Positions 39,347 to 49,846 of a stretch of DNA of 64,000 nucleotides are shown here, piece after piece; within the stretch, counting starts at the first letter, position 1, and each line of letters begins with the position of its first letter. The notes beneath the pieces were generated by a model. It saw only the letters and a list, made by a program, of their open reading frames with translations. It did not search any database and was not told the origin of the DNA. The position numbers were made by a program, and so were the translations under genes. The stretch lies in contig JARWZW010000007.1 of assembly GCA_029866155.1 (NCBI GenBank), forward strand, positions 1-64,000, in the 5' to 3' direction. Source of the DNA: Caulobacter sp. (GTDB taxonomy: Bacteria > Pseudomonadota > Alphaproteobacteria > Caulobacterales > Caulobacteraceae).

Positions 39347-40069
39347 ATGACACTGCCGGAAGACGGGCTTCAAAAGCCTCGCCGGTTTTACAAGGTCGTC
39401 GCCATTGAGGCGAGGGATGATGGTCATGCCGTCTGTCTTGACGGCAGACCGCCCCGCAGTCCTGGCGGCAAGCCGCTAATCCTTCCGACCCCTGGGCTGG
39501 CTGCCTTGGCGGCGCAGGAGTGGAGCCGCCAGGGTGATGTTCTCGACCTCGGCTCCATGGCGGCGACAAGACTGGCCTATACGGCCCTGGAAAAGACGGC
39601 GCCCGCCCGGCTGGGCATTGTTGAAGAGGTGGCGCGCTATGCGGGTTCGGACGCGCTTTGCTACTGGGCTGAGGCGCCGGCCGACCTGGTGGCCCTGCAG
39701 CAGGCCCAGTGGGGCGGACTCCTGGCCTGGGCTCATCAGCGTCTGGGCCTGACCCTGGTTCCGACCACCGGGATTGTCCACCGGGCCCAGCCGGAAGAGG
39801 CCCTGGACCTTGTCCGCAGTCGTGTGCGGCAGATGGATGATTTCGCCTTGATCGGGACTGCCCACGCCACGGGGTTGTTCGGATCCGCTGTCCTGGCGCT
39901 TGCGTTGCAGGACGGCCGTCTGACAGGCGAAGAGGCCCATGACCTGGCGCGGCTTGAAGAGACCTACCAGGAATCCCGTTGGGGAATCGACGCCGAAGCG
40001 GCGGCGAGGACGGCGGCCCGCCGGACGGAAGCCCTGATGCTGGAGGCCTGGTTTTCAGCCCTGCGCTGA
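39347..40069 (+). CDS. ATP12 family F1-ATPase assembly chaperone
   Basis: A 240-residue protein of the ATP12 family, found in alphaproteobacteria and mitochondria, which chaperones the F1 alpha subunit. The N-terminal RRFYKVVAIEARDDGHAVCLDGRPPRSPGGKPL is split here as the usual two strands, followed by AAQEW and the QMDDFALIGTAHATGLFGSAVLALAL helix. The ATG at 39347 has GGGAG upstream. No other F1Fo gene is in the window. Confidence 0.9.
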   Translation: MTLPEDGLQKPRRFYKVVAIEARDDGHAVCLDGRPPRSPGGKPLILPTPGLAALAAQEWSRQGDVLDLGSMAATRLAYTALEKTAPARLGIVEEVARYAGSDALCYWAEAPADLVALQQAQWGGLLAWAHQRLGLTLVPTTGIVHRAQPEEALDLVRSRVRQMDDFALIGTAHATGLFGSAVLALALQDGRLTGEEAHDLARLEETYQESRWGIDAEAAARTAARRTEALMLEAWFSALR

Positions 40070-40155
40070 TGCCGGACGCCAACCCTCCGCAGGGACATGC
40101 TTGCCACGCCGGGCCTCGCAGATTAACCCGTCCGGACTGGGCATAGGAGCAGGGC

Positions 40156-41688
40156 GTGAAGCATATCCTTGAAGAGCTTGAGCGGCGGCGCGACGAGGCG
40201 CGGCAGGGTGGCGGCGAGCGGCGCATCGCCAGCCAGCACGCCAAGGGCAAGCTGACCGCGCGAGAGCGGATTGACCTGCTCCTCGACGAAGGCTCCTTCG
40301 AGGAGTTCGACATGTTCGTCGAGCATCGCAGCCATGATTTTGGCATGCAGGACCAGAAGATTTCCGGCGACGGGGTCGTGACCGGTTGGGGAACGATCAA
40401 TGGAAAGGTCGTCTATGTCTTTTCCAAGGACTTTACTGTTTTCGGCGGATCGCTGTCGGGCGCCCACGCCCAGAAGATCGTCAAGGTGCAGCGCCAGGCC
40501 GCCAAGGTCGGCGCGCCGATCATCGGGCTGTTTGATGCTGGGGGTGCGAGAATCCAGGAAGGCGTGGACAGCCTCGCCGGCTATGCCGACATCTTCGTTG
40601 AAAATGTTCTGGCCAGTGGCGTTGTTCCCCAGATCAGCGTGATCATGGGGCCCTGCGCGGGCGGCGACGTCTATTCCCCGGCCATGACCGACTTCATCTT
40701 CATGGTGAAGGACACGAGCTACATGTACGTCACAGGTCCTGACGTCGTGAAGACCGTCACCAACGAGACCGTGACGCATGAGGACCTTGGCGGAGCCCGG
40801 GTCCATGCCGCCAAGTCCGGGGTCGCCGAGGGCGCCTTTGACAATGACCTTGAAGCCCTGACCCAGATCCGTCGCCTGGTGGATTTCCTGCCATCCTCCA
40901 ATCGTGAAAAGGCTCCCATCCGCGAGAGCTTCGACGACGGACTGAGGGATGAGCCCAGCCTGGACACCCTGATCCCGGCCAATCCCAACAAGCCCTATGA
41001 CATGAAGGAGCTGATCCTCAAGATTGTCGACGAAGAGGATTTCTTCGAAATATCAAGTGAATGGGCAAAGAACATCATCTGCGGATTTGCGCGCATGGAT
41101 GGTCAGAGCATCGGCATCGTGGCCAACCAGCCACAGGTCCTGGCTGGCGTCCTGGACATCGATGCCAGCCGCAAGGCTGCACGCTTCGTGCGGTTCTGCG
41201 ACGCCTTCAACATTCCGATCGTCACCTTGGTGGACGTGCCTGGCTTCATGCCCGGGACCAAGCAGGAGTACGGTGGTCTGATCAAGCATGGCGCCAAGCT
41301 GCTCTTCGCCTATACCGAGGCAACTGTCCCGAAAGTCACCCTGATTACTCGCAAGGCCTACGGTGGCGCCTATGACGTGATGAGCTCCAAGCACCTGCGC
41401 GGCGACGTCAACTATGCCTGGCCCACAGCCGAAATCGCCGTCATGGGCGCCAAGGGTGCGGTCGAGATCATTTTCCGCGCCGATATCGGCGATCCGGAGA
41501 AGCTGGCGGCCCGGGAGGCGGAGTACAAGGAGCGGTTCGCCAACCCCTTCGTCGCGGCGTCGCGCGGCTATATCGACGACGTGATCATGCCCCACGGCAC
41601 CCGGCGTCGCATTGTCCGCGCTCTTCGCAGCCTGCGGGGCAAGGAACTCACCAATCCCTGGAAGAAGCACGACAACATCCCGCTCTAG
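40156..41688 (+). CDS. pccB: propionyl-CoA carboxylase beta (carboxyltransferase) subunit
   Basis: A 510-residue carboxyltransferase that moves CO2 from biotin to propionyl-CoA, giving methylmalonyl-CoA. The acyl-CoA loop [16 protein letters not shown] lies near residue 165, and the biotin-side [13 protein letters not shown] and [13 protein letters not shown] segments are near 370 and 400. MTDFIFMV and the overall length fit PCC rather than MCC. pccA is about 2.7 kb away on the other strand. A terminator follows. Confidence 0.95.
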   Translation: MKHILEELERRRDEARQGGGERRIASQHAKGKLTARERIDLLLDEGSFEEFDMFVEHRSHDFGMQDQKISGDGVVTGWGTINGKVVYVFSKDFTVFGGSLSGAHAQKIVKVQRQAAKVGAPIIGLFDAGGARIQEGVDSLAGYADIFVENVLASGVVPQISVIMGPCAGGDVYSPAMTDFIFMVKDTSYMYVTGPDVVKTVTNETVTHEDLGGARVHAAKSGVAEGAFDNDLEALTQIRRLVDFLPSSNREKAPIRESFDDGLRDEPSLDTLIPANPNKPYDMKELILKIVDEEDFFEISSEWAKNIICGFARMDGQSIGIVANQPQVLAGVLDIDASRKAARFVRFCDAFNIPIVTLVDVPGFMPGTKQEYGGLIKHGAKLLFAYTEATVPKVTLITRKAYGGAYDVMSSKHLRGDVNYAWPTAEIAVMGAKGAVEIIFRADIGDPEKLAAREAEYKERFANPFVAASRGYIDDVIMPHGTRRRIVRALRSLRGKELTNPWKKHDNIPL

Positions 41689-41695
41689 AGAATGT

Positions 41696-41767
41696 TCCGA
41701 TAGGTGCGGAGCGGCTATCGGATCGAAACAGGCTCTAACATTCTGAATAAGAGCCTGTTTTTCCGTT
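41696..41767 (+). terminator. double hairpin terminator after pccB
   Basis: TCCGATAG (41696-41703) pairs with CTATCGGA (41715-41722), then AAACAGGCTCT (41726-41736) pairs with AGAGCCTGTTT (41750-41760), an 11-bp stem ending in a short T run. A third weak CCGTT/AACGG arm follows. It shares words with the 36595-36645 element. No gene is seen between 41689 and 41888. Confidence 0.7.
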
Positions 41768-41888
41768 GTGGTCGGCTGGATCATAACGGAACAGCCTCCA
41801 GGTCACAGGACGCCTGCCTGGATCTCAAGGGACCGGGCAGGTGGAGCTGTGAGCATCCGTCCGGCTCCATGCGGCCTGAAAGGCTGGA

Positions 41889-42140
41889 TCAGTTGCCACC
41901 GGCCATGAAGTCATAGATGTCGGCAGCCCGGGTCACGGCGATACTGATCTTGTCGTCGTTGATCTGGATCTCGCCACGGGCGACCGGATGGTTGTTGGCC
42001 AGGATCCAGACCTCATCCGTCGCGCTGGCGTCCAGGGGAATGACCGCGCCACGACCCATGCGCAGCAGCTGGGCCATGGGGAGCTGGGAACGACCCAGAA
42101 CCACCGAAATCTCGACGTTGACCGACTTGACCTGGCTCAC
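41889..42140 (-). CDS. short orphan FliN-like (SpoA domain) protein
   Basis: An 83-residue protein made of one SpoA domain: [20 protein letters not shown], then [20 protein letters not shown] and the VARGEI strand end, with IAVTRAADI near the C-terminus. FliN proteins of the flagellar C-ring are usually 100-140 residues with an N-terminal extension that is missing here. No flagellar gene is nearby; neighbours are pccB and lipB. It could be the real FliN or a paralogue in the switch or another secretion ring. Confidence 0.8.
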   Translation of the reverse strand: MSQVKSVNVEISVVLGRSQLPMAQLLRMGRGAVIPLDASATDEVWILANNHPVARGEIQINDDKISIAVTRAADIYDFMAGGN

Positions 42141-42193
42141 GAACGCTTCAACCCCTCGCGCCGCGACAGCGCAGGGTGCACATTGCGGTCAAC

Positions 42194-42916
42194 ATGCTTG
42201 ATCACCTGTTAAGTCCCGCGGCTGGACGGCCGCTTTTTGGCCGTCAGGACGGTCTCTCCGCAGGCTGGGCCGTTGCGCAGCAGCAGGTTCCCTATCCCCT
42301 GGCGGTGCAGATCATGGAAGAGAGGGCCGCCGCCATAGCCGAAGGAAGGGCGGGTGAGTTGGTCTGGTTGCTGGAACATCCCCCGCTCTACACCGCCGGG
42401 GTGTCAGCCAAGGCCGCAGACCTGCTGGAGCCCGGGCGGTTTCCGGTGTTCGAGAGCGGGCGGGGCGGTCAGTACACCTATCATGGCCCGGGCCAGCGGG
42501 TGATCTATCTGATGCTTGATCTCACGGCGCGGCAGAGGGACGTCCGGGCCTTTGTCGGAGCCCTCGAGGCCTGGGTCATCCTGGCCCTGTCAGCCTTCAA
42601 TGTCGAAGGCGCCGTCCGGCCCGGAAGGGTAGGGGTCTGGGTCGAGCGCAAGGGGCCTGGCTGGTCCCGGGAAGACAAGATCGCTGCGCTCGGGGTCAAA
42701 CTGCGCCGCTGGGTGAGCTTTCACGGCGTCAGTCTGAACGTCGAGCCGGACCTGGGCCATTTTTCCGGCATCGTGCCCTGTGGTCAGGCCCGGCACGGCG
42801 TGACCAGTCTCGTGGATCTTGGCCTTCCGGTCACCATGGCCGAGGTCGATTCAGCCCTGATGTCCAGCTTCAAGGCCGTGTTCGGCGGCGCCAGGCCTGA
42901 GGTCTCGCCCTACTGA
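42194..42916 (+). CDS. lipB: octanoyltransferase LipB
   Basis: A 240-residue enzyme that transfers octanoyl from acyl carrier protein to lipoyl domains. The substrate motifs [11 protein letters not shown] and [17 protein letters not shown] (catalytic Lys) and FSGIVPCGQ (catalytic Cys) are intact. The ATG at 42194 is used; a GTG at 42176 would add 6 residues. The 3' end overlaps the convergent small exported-protein gene by 7 bases. lipA is not in the window. Confidence 0.93.
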   Translation: MLDHLLSPAAGRPLFGRQDGLSAGWAVAQQQVPYPLAVQIMEERAAAIAEGRAGELVWLLEHPPLYTAGVSAKAADLLEPGRFPVFESGRGGQYTYHGPGQRVIYLMLDLTARQRDVRAFVGALEAWVILALSAFNVEGAVRPGRVGVWVERKGPGWSREDKIAALGVKLRRWVSFHGVSLNVEPDLGHFSGIVPCGQARHGVTSLVDLGLPVTMAEVDSALMSSFKAVFGGARPEVSPY

Positions 42917-43260
42917 CCCTTCTGGCAGGCCTTCCAGCGGCTGTAGGCGGCCCGGTCGGTGCTGCGAAGCACTTTTTCGCCGTAGCCGAAGCCGGAATAG
43001 GGCTCTTCGGGCGATTCATTGAGCCACAGGGTCTGGTCTGTCTCATTGACCATGAACTCGACATCCTGATCGCCACCGGTGCTGGCCTTGCCGCAGACCG
43101 TGCCGTCCGCGCCGATCTTGACGCTTCTGAGGGTCGTGGACTTGCTGCGGGCATAGGACTTGGCGATAGCCAGGGCGTTTTCTGCCTCGGGTGGAGTGGC
43201 GGCGAAGGCAGCGCCGGAGACCAGGGTCAGAGCCAGGGCGGAAACGAACAGGGCGCGCAT
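42910..43260 (-). CDS. small exported protein, unknown function
   Basis: A 116-residue protein with a Sec signal peptide ([20 protein letters not shown], cleavage probably after Ala20). Two cysteines (GTVCGKA and WKACQKG) could form a periplasmic disulphide. The mature part resembles small secreted proteins of unknown function. It converges with lipB with a 7-base overlap of the two 3' ends and lies 21 bases after a DUF805 gene on the same strand. Confidence 0.7.
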   Translation of the reverse strand: MRALFVSALALTLVSGAAFAATPPEAENALAIAKSYARSKSTTLRSVKIGADGTVCGKASTGGDQDVEFMVNETDQTLWLNESPEEPYSGFGYGEKVLRSTDRAAYSRWKACQKGQ

Positions 43261-43281
43261 GGGCAGGGTCCTTTCAAGCAG

Positions 43282-43692
43282 TCAGGAGGCGGCGGGAGAA
43301 GGGCTGACCGGGCGCGGTCCGAACCGGTTGGATCCGGATTCACCCGGCATCAGACCCAGCTCGACAATCGCCCAGACGACGATGGCGGCGAAGATGAAAT
43401 CAAAAAAATGCTCAGGCAGCGGCCAGACCGCCACCAGGGCCAGAATGACCAGTCCGGCCCACCAGCCTGACCGACCGCGATCGTGCAACCGCTTGGAAAG
43501 CAGACAGCAGCCGATGAACAGCAGGCCTGGATAGACGATCCAGCCGGTCAGGAACTGAAGCAGGTCAGGCGTCACCCAGAGATAGAGATAGGCCGTGGCG
43601 AACAGCGCCGCGCCTGCAACGACAAACGGGGTCCGACCCAGGCGTCCTGTCGAAGAAAAGAACAGCTCAGCCCAGTCCATTTGGCCGTTCAT
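43282..43692 (-). CDS. DUF805 family membrane protein (first copy)
   Basis: A 136-residue membrane protein with three to four hydrophobic helices and the DUF805 markers TGRLGRTPFVV near residue 16 and SKRLHDRGRSGWW near 68. Function unknown. The ATG at 43692 has GGGAG upstream; a TTG directly before is possible. A second, divergent DUF805 gene lies upstream on the same strand. Confidence 0.85.
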   Translation of the reverse strand: MNGQMDWAELFFSSTGRLGRTPFVVAGAALFATAYLYLWVTPDLLQFLTGWIVYPGLLFIGCCLLSKRLHDRGRSGWWAGLVILALVAVWPLPEHFFDFIFAAIVVWAIVELGLMPGESGSNRFGPRPVSPSPAAS

Positions 43693-43774
43693 CAATCACT
43701 CCCGTGAAGAGGGCTGCCGTTTCCCGGCCCTTCTCTCAAACGGAAGAAGGCCGGAAAACCGGTGTCGACCCTAT

Positions 43775-44185
43775 CTAGGCGACCGCCGGGGCCGGGGAAA
43801 GCCCGCCCGTGGCTTGATCCGCGCCAAATGCCCGGGTCTGGGCCGTGCCGCGCGACAAAACCAGGCTCAGCACCAGCCAGAGCTGGCCGATGACCGGCGG
43901 CATGGCGAAAACCAGCATCCAGCCTGACAGCGAACGGTCGTGACAGCGCTTTACCGCCGCCGCGAGGGTCATCCAGGCGGCATGACAACCGCCTGCAAGG
44001 CCGAGGAAATTGATCACGCCAGCCCAGAGGCCGCGAACCCCGGCGTTGCTGGCATAGCCCGCGCCGCCCATCACGATCAGCACGAATGTCATCAGGTAGG
44101 TCGCTACGAAGATACCGATCAGGGTCAGCGCGAATTCGCGCCGTCCGATGCGGCCTTCCAGGCTGTAGAGATGTGGAACGCCCAT
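43775..44185 (-). CDS. DUF805 family membrane protein (second copy)
   Basis: A 136-residue membrane protein of the same family as its neighbour, with EGRIGRREFALTLI near residue 10 and VKRCHDRSLSGWML near 80. It has about four helices. The two copies share the family signature but little else, so the duplication is old. The ATG at 44185 is used; a GTG directly upstream is possible. Confidence 0.82.
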   Translation of the reverse strand: MGVPHLYSLEGRIGRREFALTLIGIFVATYLMTFVLIVMGGAGYASNAGVRGLWAGVINFLGLAGGCHAAWMTLAAAVKRCHDRSLSGWMLVFAMPPVIGQLWLVLSLVLSRGTAQTRAFGADQATGGLSPAPAVA

Positions 44186-44340
44186 CACAATCCATCCCTC
44201 GGAACGCCTTCACCATAAGGCTTGGATGGGGCCTTGGCTCCCAGGAATGACTTTTTTGCGGACAGGCTGGCCAGCCTGTCGCCCCAGGGCAACAGTCCTG
44301 CCGTCACAGGCAGGCCGCCGGCCTGTCCCCGCGAGCCGCC

Positions 44341-46317
<1,977 letters not shown>

Positions 46318-46334
46318 CGGCTCGCGGTCGCCCC

Positions 46335-46353
46335 TTGCGCACTTACATTGCGC
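46335..46353 (-). promoter_or_regulatory. possible operator in the pccA leader
   Basis: GCGCA (46337-46341) and TGCGC (46349-46353) form an inverted repeat with 7-base spacing, also readable as a TTGCGC direct repeat, about 20 bases before the pccA ATG. Propionyl-CoA carboxylase genes of other alphaproteobacteria are controlled by PccR-type regulators with TTTGCAAA-like sites, which this resembles only loosely. Confidence 0.2.
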
Positions 46354-46435
46354 GATCGGTTAGCCCGCATGCGCGAGCATAGCAACGTTTCCCCGCGAAC
46401 GACGTAACGTCACGGGGCATATGCCGGTCCGTCAT

Positions 46436-47170
46436 TCACCAGGCGATGGGCTGATTGTCCCAGTCATAGGCGCCGCCGCTGTCGCCAGGCTGCCTTGCGT
46501 CCATCACCGCCAGCAGGCGACCGGCGGCGAATTCCGGCTGAAAAAGCCGCTCCGGCCGGACATTGGCCTGGAAGGGTGCGCTCAATCCGCTCTCGACCGT
46601 GCCAGGGTGCAGCGACAGGCAGACCGTCCCGGGCCGGCTGCGTTCCAGCTCGATCGACAGGGTCTTGATCAGCATGTGGAGGGCGGCCTTGGAGGAGCGA
46701 TAGCTGTGCCATCCGCCCAGGCGGTTGTCGCCGATGCTGCCAACCCTGGCCGACAAGGCGGCGAACACGGCCTTGCCCTCCCGGGGGATCAATGGCGTGA
46801 AGTGTTTGGCGACGAGGGCGGGACCAACGGTATTGACCGCCAGAACCTTGAGCATCGTGGCGCCGTCCACCGCCCGGATGGATTTCTCCGGCCCGAAGCC
46901 CGGACCATGAAGGATGCCGGTGGCGATGACCAACAGGCGGGGCGGCGGCCCAGCGCTTACGACGGCCGCGGCCGCTGCGATCGAGGCCTCGATTTCCAGG
47001 TCCAGATATCCGGCCGAAACGCCTGCAACGCCAGGTGTGACCCGGCGACTGAAGCCATAGACCTTCGCAAACCTTCGGCTTGCCGAGCAGGCGGCCGCCA
47101 GTGCGGCGCCTATCGCACCGCCGACGCCGATCACAACAGCGCTGCCGCCCCCGGGAAGTGACTCCAGCAT
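46436..47170 (-). CDS. SDR family oxidoreductase (CsgA/carbonyl reductase-like)
   Basis: A 244-residue short-chain dehydrogenase. The nucleotide loop is GVGGAIG near residue 15, the catalytic Ser lies in ALSARVGS, and the YRSSK motif gives catalytic Tyr and Lys near 155. The N-V-G equivalent is NTVGPALVAKHF. It resembles the CsgA-like group of cytosolic carbonyl reductases; substrate unknown. It is 118 bases upstream of pccA on the same strand. Confidence 0.85.
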   Translation of the reverse strand: MLESLPGGGSAVVIGVGGAIGAALAAACSASRRFAKVYGFSRRVTPGVAGVSAGYLDLEIEASIAAAAAVVSAGPPPRLLVIATGILHGPGFGPEKSIRAVDGATMLKVLAVNTVGPALVAKHFTPLIPREGKAVFAALSARVGSIGDNRLGGWHSYRSSKAALHMLIKTLSIELERSRPGTVCLSLHPGTVESGLSAPFQANVRPERLFQPEFAAGRLLAVMDARQPGDSGGAYDWDNQPIAW

Positions 47171-47236
47171 GGCGTCTCCAGCCCCTGCAATACGGCCACA
47201 CTTAGCGCCATATGGAAGGAAGGCGAGGGGGCCGCC

Positions 47237-47557
47237 TCAACCAAGGCGAACAGCGGTTCCGCTGGCCGTGACCATCATCATGCCATTGTCGGCCCCGAGG
47301 GTTTCATAGTCCAGATCGACGCCGATCACCGCCCCGCCGCCCCGGGCCGCGGCTTCGTCACACATTTCCTGCAGGGCGATGTCCCGCGCCTGGCGAAGCG
47401 CCTTTTCGTAGCCTCCGGCCCGCCCGCCGATGATGTTGGTGATGCCGGCGAAGAAGTCGCGGAAGATATGGGCGCCGATAATGGCCTCGCCGCTGACGAC
47501 GCCCAGGCTTTCGACGATTTCCCGTCCGGGAATCGTATGGGTGGTCGATGTAATCAT
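47237..47557 (-). CDS. YbjQ/UPF0145 family protein
   Basis: A 106-residue protein of the YbjQ family, a pentameric fold with a suggested metal-binding role and no firm function. The [24 protein letters not shown] segment (in two parts) and [14 protein letters not shown] are characteristic. The ATG at 47557 has AGGAG 9 bases upstream; the open frame further upstream overlaps msrB and is not used. Divergent from msrB. Confidence 0.9.
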   Translation of the reverse strand: MITSTTHTIPGREIVESLGVVSGEAIIGAHIFRDFFAGITNIIGGRAGGYEKALRQARDIALQEMCDEAAARGGGAVIGVDLDYETLGADNGMMMVTASGTAVRLG

Positions 47558-47615
47558 GGTGGGTGGCTCCTGGTTGACGATTGCAGATTGGGCAGGCCGG
47601 CCTAAGTTAGGAACC

Positions 47616-48095
47616 ATGACCCAGACCGCCAACCTGTCCGCCACAGGTTTCGACCTGACCCCGCCCGATGAGAACGAGCGCCGCCGGATCGAAGCTGACC
47701 TCAACCGCGAAGAACGGGATGTGCTTCTGCACCACGGCACCGAGGCGCCCTTCTGTGGCGGCCTGCTCGGTGAGAAGCGGCCCGGGGTCTATTGCTGCCG
47801 ACTCTGCGCCCTGCCGCTGTTCCGGTTCGAGACCAAGTTTGAAAGCGGCACCGGTTGGCCCAGCTTCTATGCGCCGCTGGACCCGGGCCATGTCAGGGCG
47901 GTCGAGGATGTCAGCTATGGCATGCGCAGGATCGAGACGCGTTGCGCTCGCTGCGACAGCCATCAGGGCCACGTCTTTCCCGACGGCCCCCCTCCAACCG
48001 GTCTTAGATACTGTATCAATTCGGTGTCCCTCGAGTTTGTCGGCAAGGGAGAACCGCTTCGTGATCCTCTGAAGAGGGGCGACGGGACGGCCTGA
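47616..48095 (+). CDS. msrB: peptide-methionine (R)-S-oxide reductase
   Basis: A 159-residue MsrB that repairs methionine-R-sulfoxide. Zinc ligands are Cys61/Cys64 and Cys110/Cys113, and the catalytic Cys133 lies in RYCINSVSL. No signal peptide, so cytosolic. The ATG at 47616 gives the family length; the frame open upstream to 47430 crosses the YbjQ gene. Confidence 0.95.
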   Translation: MTQTANLSATGFDLTPPDENERRRIEADLNREERDVLLHHGTEAPFCGGLLGEKRPGVYCCRLCALPLFRFETKFESGTGWPSFYAPLDPGHVRAVEDVSYGMRRIETRCARCDSHQGHVFPDGPPPTGLRYCINSVSLEFVGKGEPLRDPLKRGDGTA

Positions 48096-48175
48096 CGGGC
48101 AATTGACAGGGTCGGGATCGATCAAGGCCCTTCCCACAGCCCCCGGCTTTTGCTAACCCCCGCGCCTCACCACGA

Positions 48176-48260
48176 GCGGTCGTGGCGGAATTGGTAGACG
48201 CGCAGCGTTGAGGTCGCTGTGGGGCAACCCGTGGAAGTTCGAGTCTTCTCGACCGCACCA
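48176..48260 (+). tRNA. tRNA-Leu (anticodon GAG)
   Basis: An 85-base tRNA with acceptor stem GCGGTCG/CGACCGC, D-loop with GGTAGACGC, anticodon stem CAGCG/CGCTG around loop TTGAGGT (anticodon GAG, reading CUC/CUU), a class II variable arm, TTCGAGT T-loop and encoded ACCA end. A TTGACA at 48103-48108 and GCTAAC at 48152-48157 lie upstream but are not at promoter spacing. It separates msrB from mgtE. Confidence 0.97.
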
Positions 48261-48319
48261 GTGAATCAGGGAACTAAGGCACCGCAACTGCTGCACCCAC
48301 TCTGAGCCAGGAGGCCCCC

Positions 48320-49753
48320 ATGACCCGGGATGAAGCCGACCTGATCGAGGAGTTGGAATCCCCTGCGAATGTCGTAATCCCCGAGGATCTTGAAGACCTC
48401 GCCCTCGGGGATGACTACGCCCTCAATCCTGACTACGTCGACATGGTGATCGACGCGGCAGACCGCGGCGACGACGAGCGCCTGCGGGAACTGGTCGGCG
48501 CCCTGCGCTCCGAAGATGTCGCTGACCTGATGGGGTTTCTCACCGCTGACTATCGGGAACAGGTGATTCCCCAGCTGGATCCGGAAACCCTCGCCGAGGT
48601 GATTTCTGAACTGGACACCAACCTTCGGGAAGAGATCCTCGAAACCCTGCCCTCGGCGACCCTCGCCCGGGCCCTTGAGGAGATGGATTCCGACGACGCG
48701 GTCGACGTGGTCGAGGACCTTGAGGACGACAAGCGCGAGCAGGTTCTGGCCGCTCTGGACCAGACCGACCGCGCAGCCATCGAAACCGCTCTGGGCTACG
48801 AGGACGAAACAGCCGGCCGCCTGATGCAGCGGGAAGTCCTGGCGGCCCCCAGTTTCTGGACCGTCGGCCAGACCATCGACCATGTTCAGACCGCCGGCGA
48901 TGACCTGCCTGAGCTCTTCTTCGAAATCTATATCGTCGACCCTTCCTACAAGCCGACCGGAGCTGTGCCGGTCAGCCGCCTTCTGCGGGCCAGCCGTGAC
49001 AGCTCCCTGGCCGAGATCATGGAGCCGGTCACCGAGATCGATGTAGAGATGGACCAGGAAGAGGTCGCCTATATCTTCGACAAGTACCACCTGATCAGCG
49101 CCCCGGTGACAGACGCGGGCGGGCGACTGGTCGGGCAGATCACCGTCGATGACATCGTCGGGGTGATCCAGGAGGAAACCGAGGAAGACATCCTGGCCCT
49201 GGCCGGGGTCAGCGACGCCGGTCGGGACGCCGATGTTCTTGGCATTGCACGTTCACGTCTTCCCTGGCTGGTGGTCAACACCCTTACGGCGGCTCTGGCG
49301 GCCAGTGTGATCGGCGCATTTCAGGCCGAGATCGGCAAGCTTGTCACCCTGGCTATCCTGATGCCGATCGTCGCCTCGCTCGGCGGCAATGCCGGCACCC
49401 AGACCTTGGCGGTGGCGGTCCGCGCCCTGGCCAGCCGGGAACTGACAGCCGCCAACTCGGTCCGCATCGTGCTGCGGGAAATGGGGGTTGGAGTCATCAA
49501 CGGTCTGGTTCTGGCGACCATCATGGGGATCGCCGTCTTCGTGTTCTTCCATGACCTCATGCTGTGTGTCACCATCGGCCTGGCCCTGATCATTAACCTT
49601 TTCATCGCGTCACTCGCCGGAATTCTGGTTCCGCTGGCGCTTGACCGCCTGGGGCGTGATCCGGCAGTTTCCTCCTCTGTTTTCGTGACTTTCGTCACGG
49701 ACTTCATGGGATTCCTGTCCTTCCTGGGGCTCGCCGGTCTCATTCTGTTGTAA
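48320..49753 (+). CDS. mgtE: magnesium transporter MgtE
   Basis: A 477-residue Mg2+ channel: an acidic N-terminal superhelical domain (about 30-150), two CBS domains (about 150-275) and five membrane helices at the C-terminus with PIVASLGGNAGTQTLAVAVRAL. The N and CBS domains sense cytosolic Mg2+ and gate the pore. GGAGG lies 7 bases before the ATG. I see no M-box riboswitch; the gene starts 60 bases after the tRNA. Confidence 0.95.
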   Translation: MTRDEADLIEELESPANVVIPEDLEDLALGDDYALNPDYVDMVIDAADRGDDERLRELVGALRSEDVADLMGFLTADYREQVIPQLDPETLAEVISELDTNLREEILETLPSATLARALEEMDSDDAVDVVEDLEDDKREQVLAALDQTDRAAIETALGYEDETAGRLMQREVLAAPSFWTVGQTIDHVQTAGDDLPELFFEIYIVDPSYKPTGAVPVSRLLRASRDSSLAEIMEPVTEIDVEMDQEEVAYIFDKYHLISAPVTDAGGRLVGQITVDDIVGVIQEETEEDILALAGVSDAGRDADVLGIARSRLPWLVVNTLTAALAASVIGAFQAEIGKLVTLAILMPIVASLGGNAGTQTLAVAVRALASRELTAANSVRIVLREMGVGVINGLVLATIMGIAVFVFFHDLMLCVTIGLALIINLFIASLAGILVPLALDRLGRDPAVSSSVFVTFVTDFMGFLSFLGLAGLILL

Positions 49754-49846
49754 CTTCCGCGACAGGCGCCATATCCTCGACGTTAACGGCCCCTATCTTG
49801 CCCATGGGACCTTGAACGCATTCGCGTCTGTCTCAATCTGGGTCAT

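Noticed and set aside
46335..46353. PccR operator upstream of pccA as a firm call
   Set aside because: The repeat does not match TTTGCAAA and nothing comparable is seen before pccB; it is kept only as a low-confidence feature.
48096..48319. M-box magnesium riboswitch before mgtE
   Set aside because: The gap is filled by a tRNA gene and leaves only 60 bases before the ATG, too short for that element.
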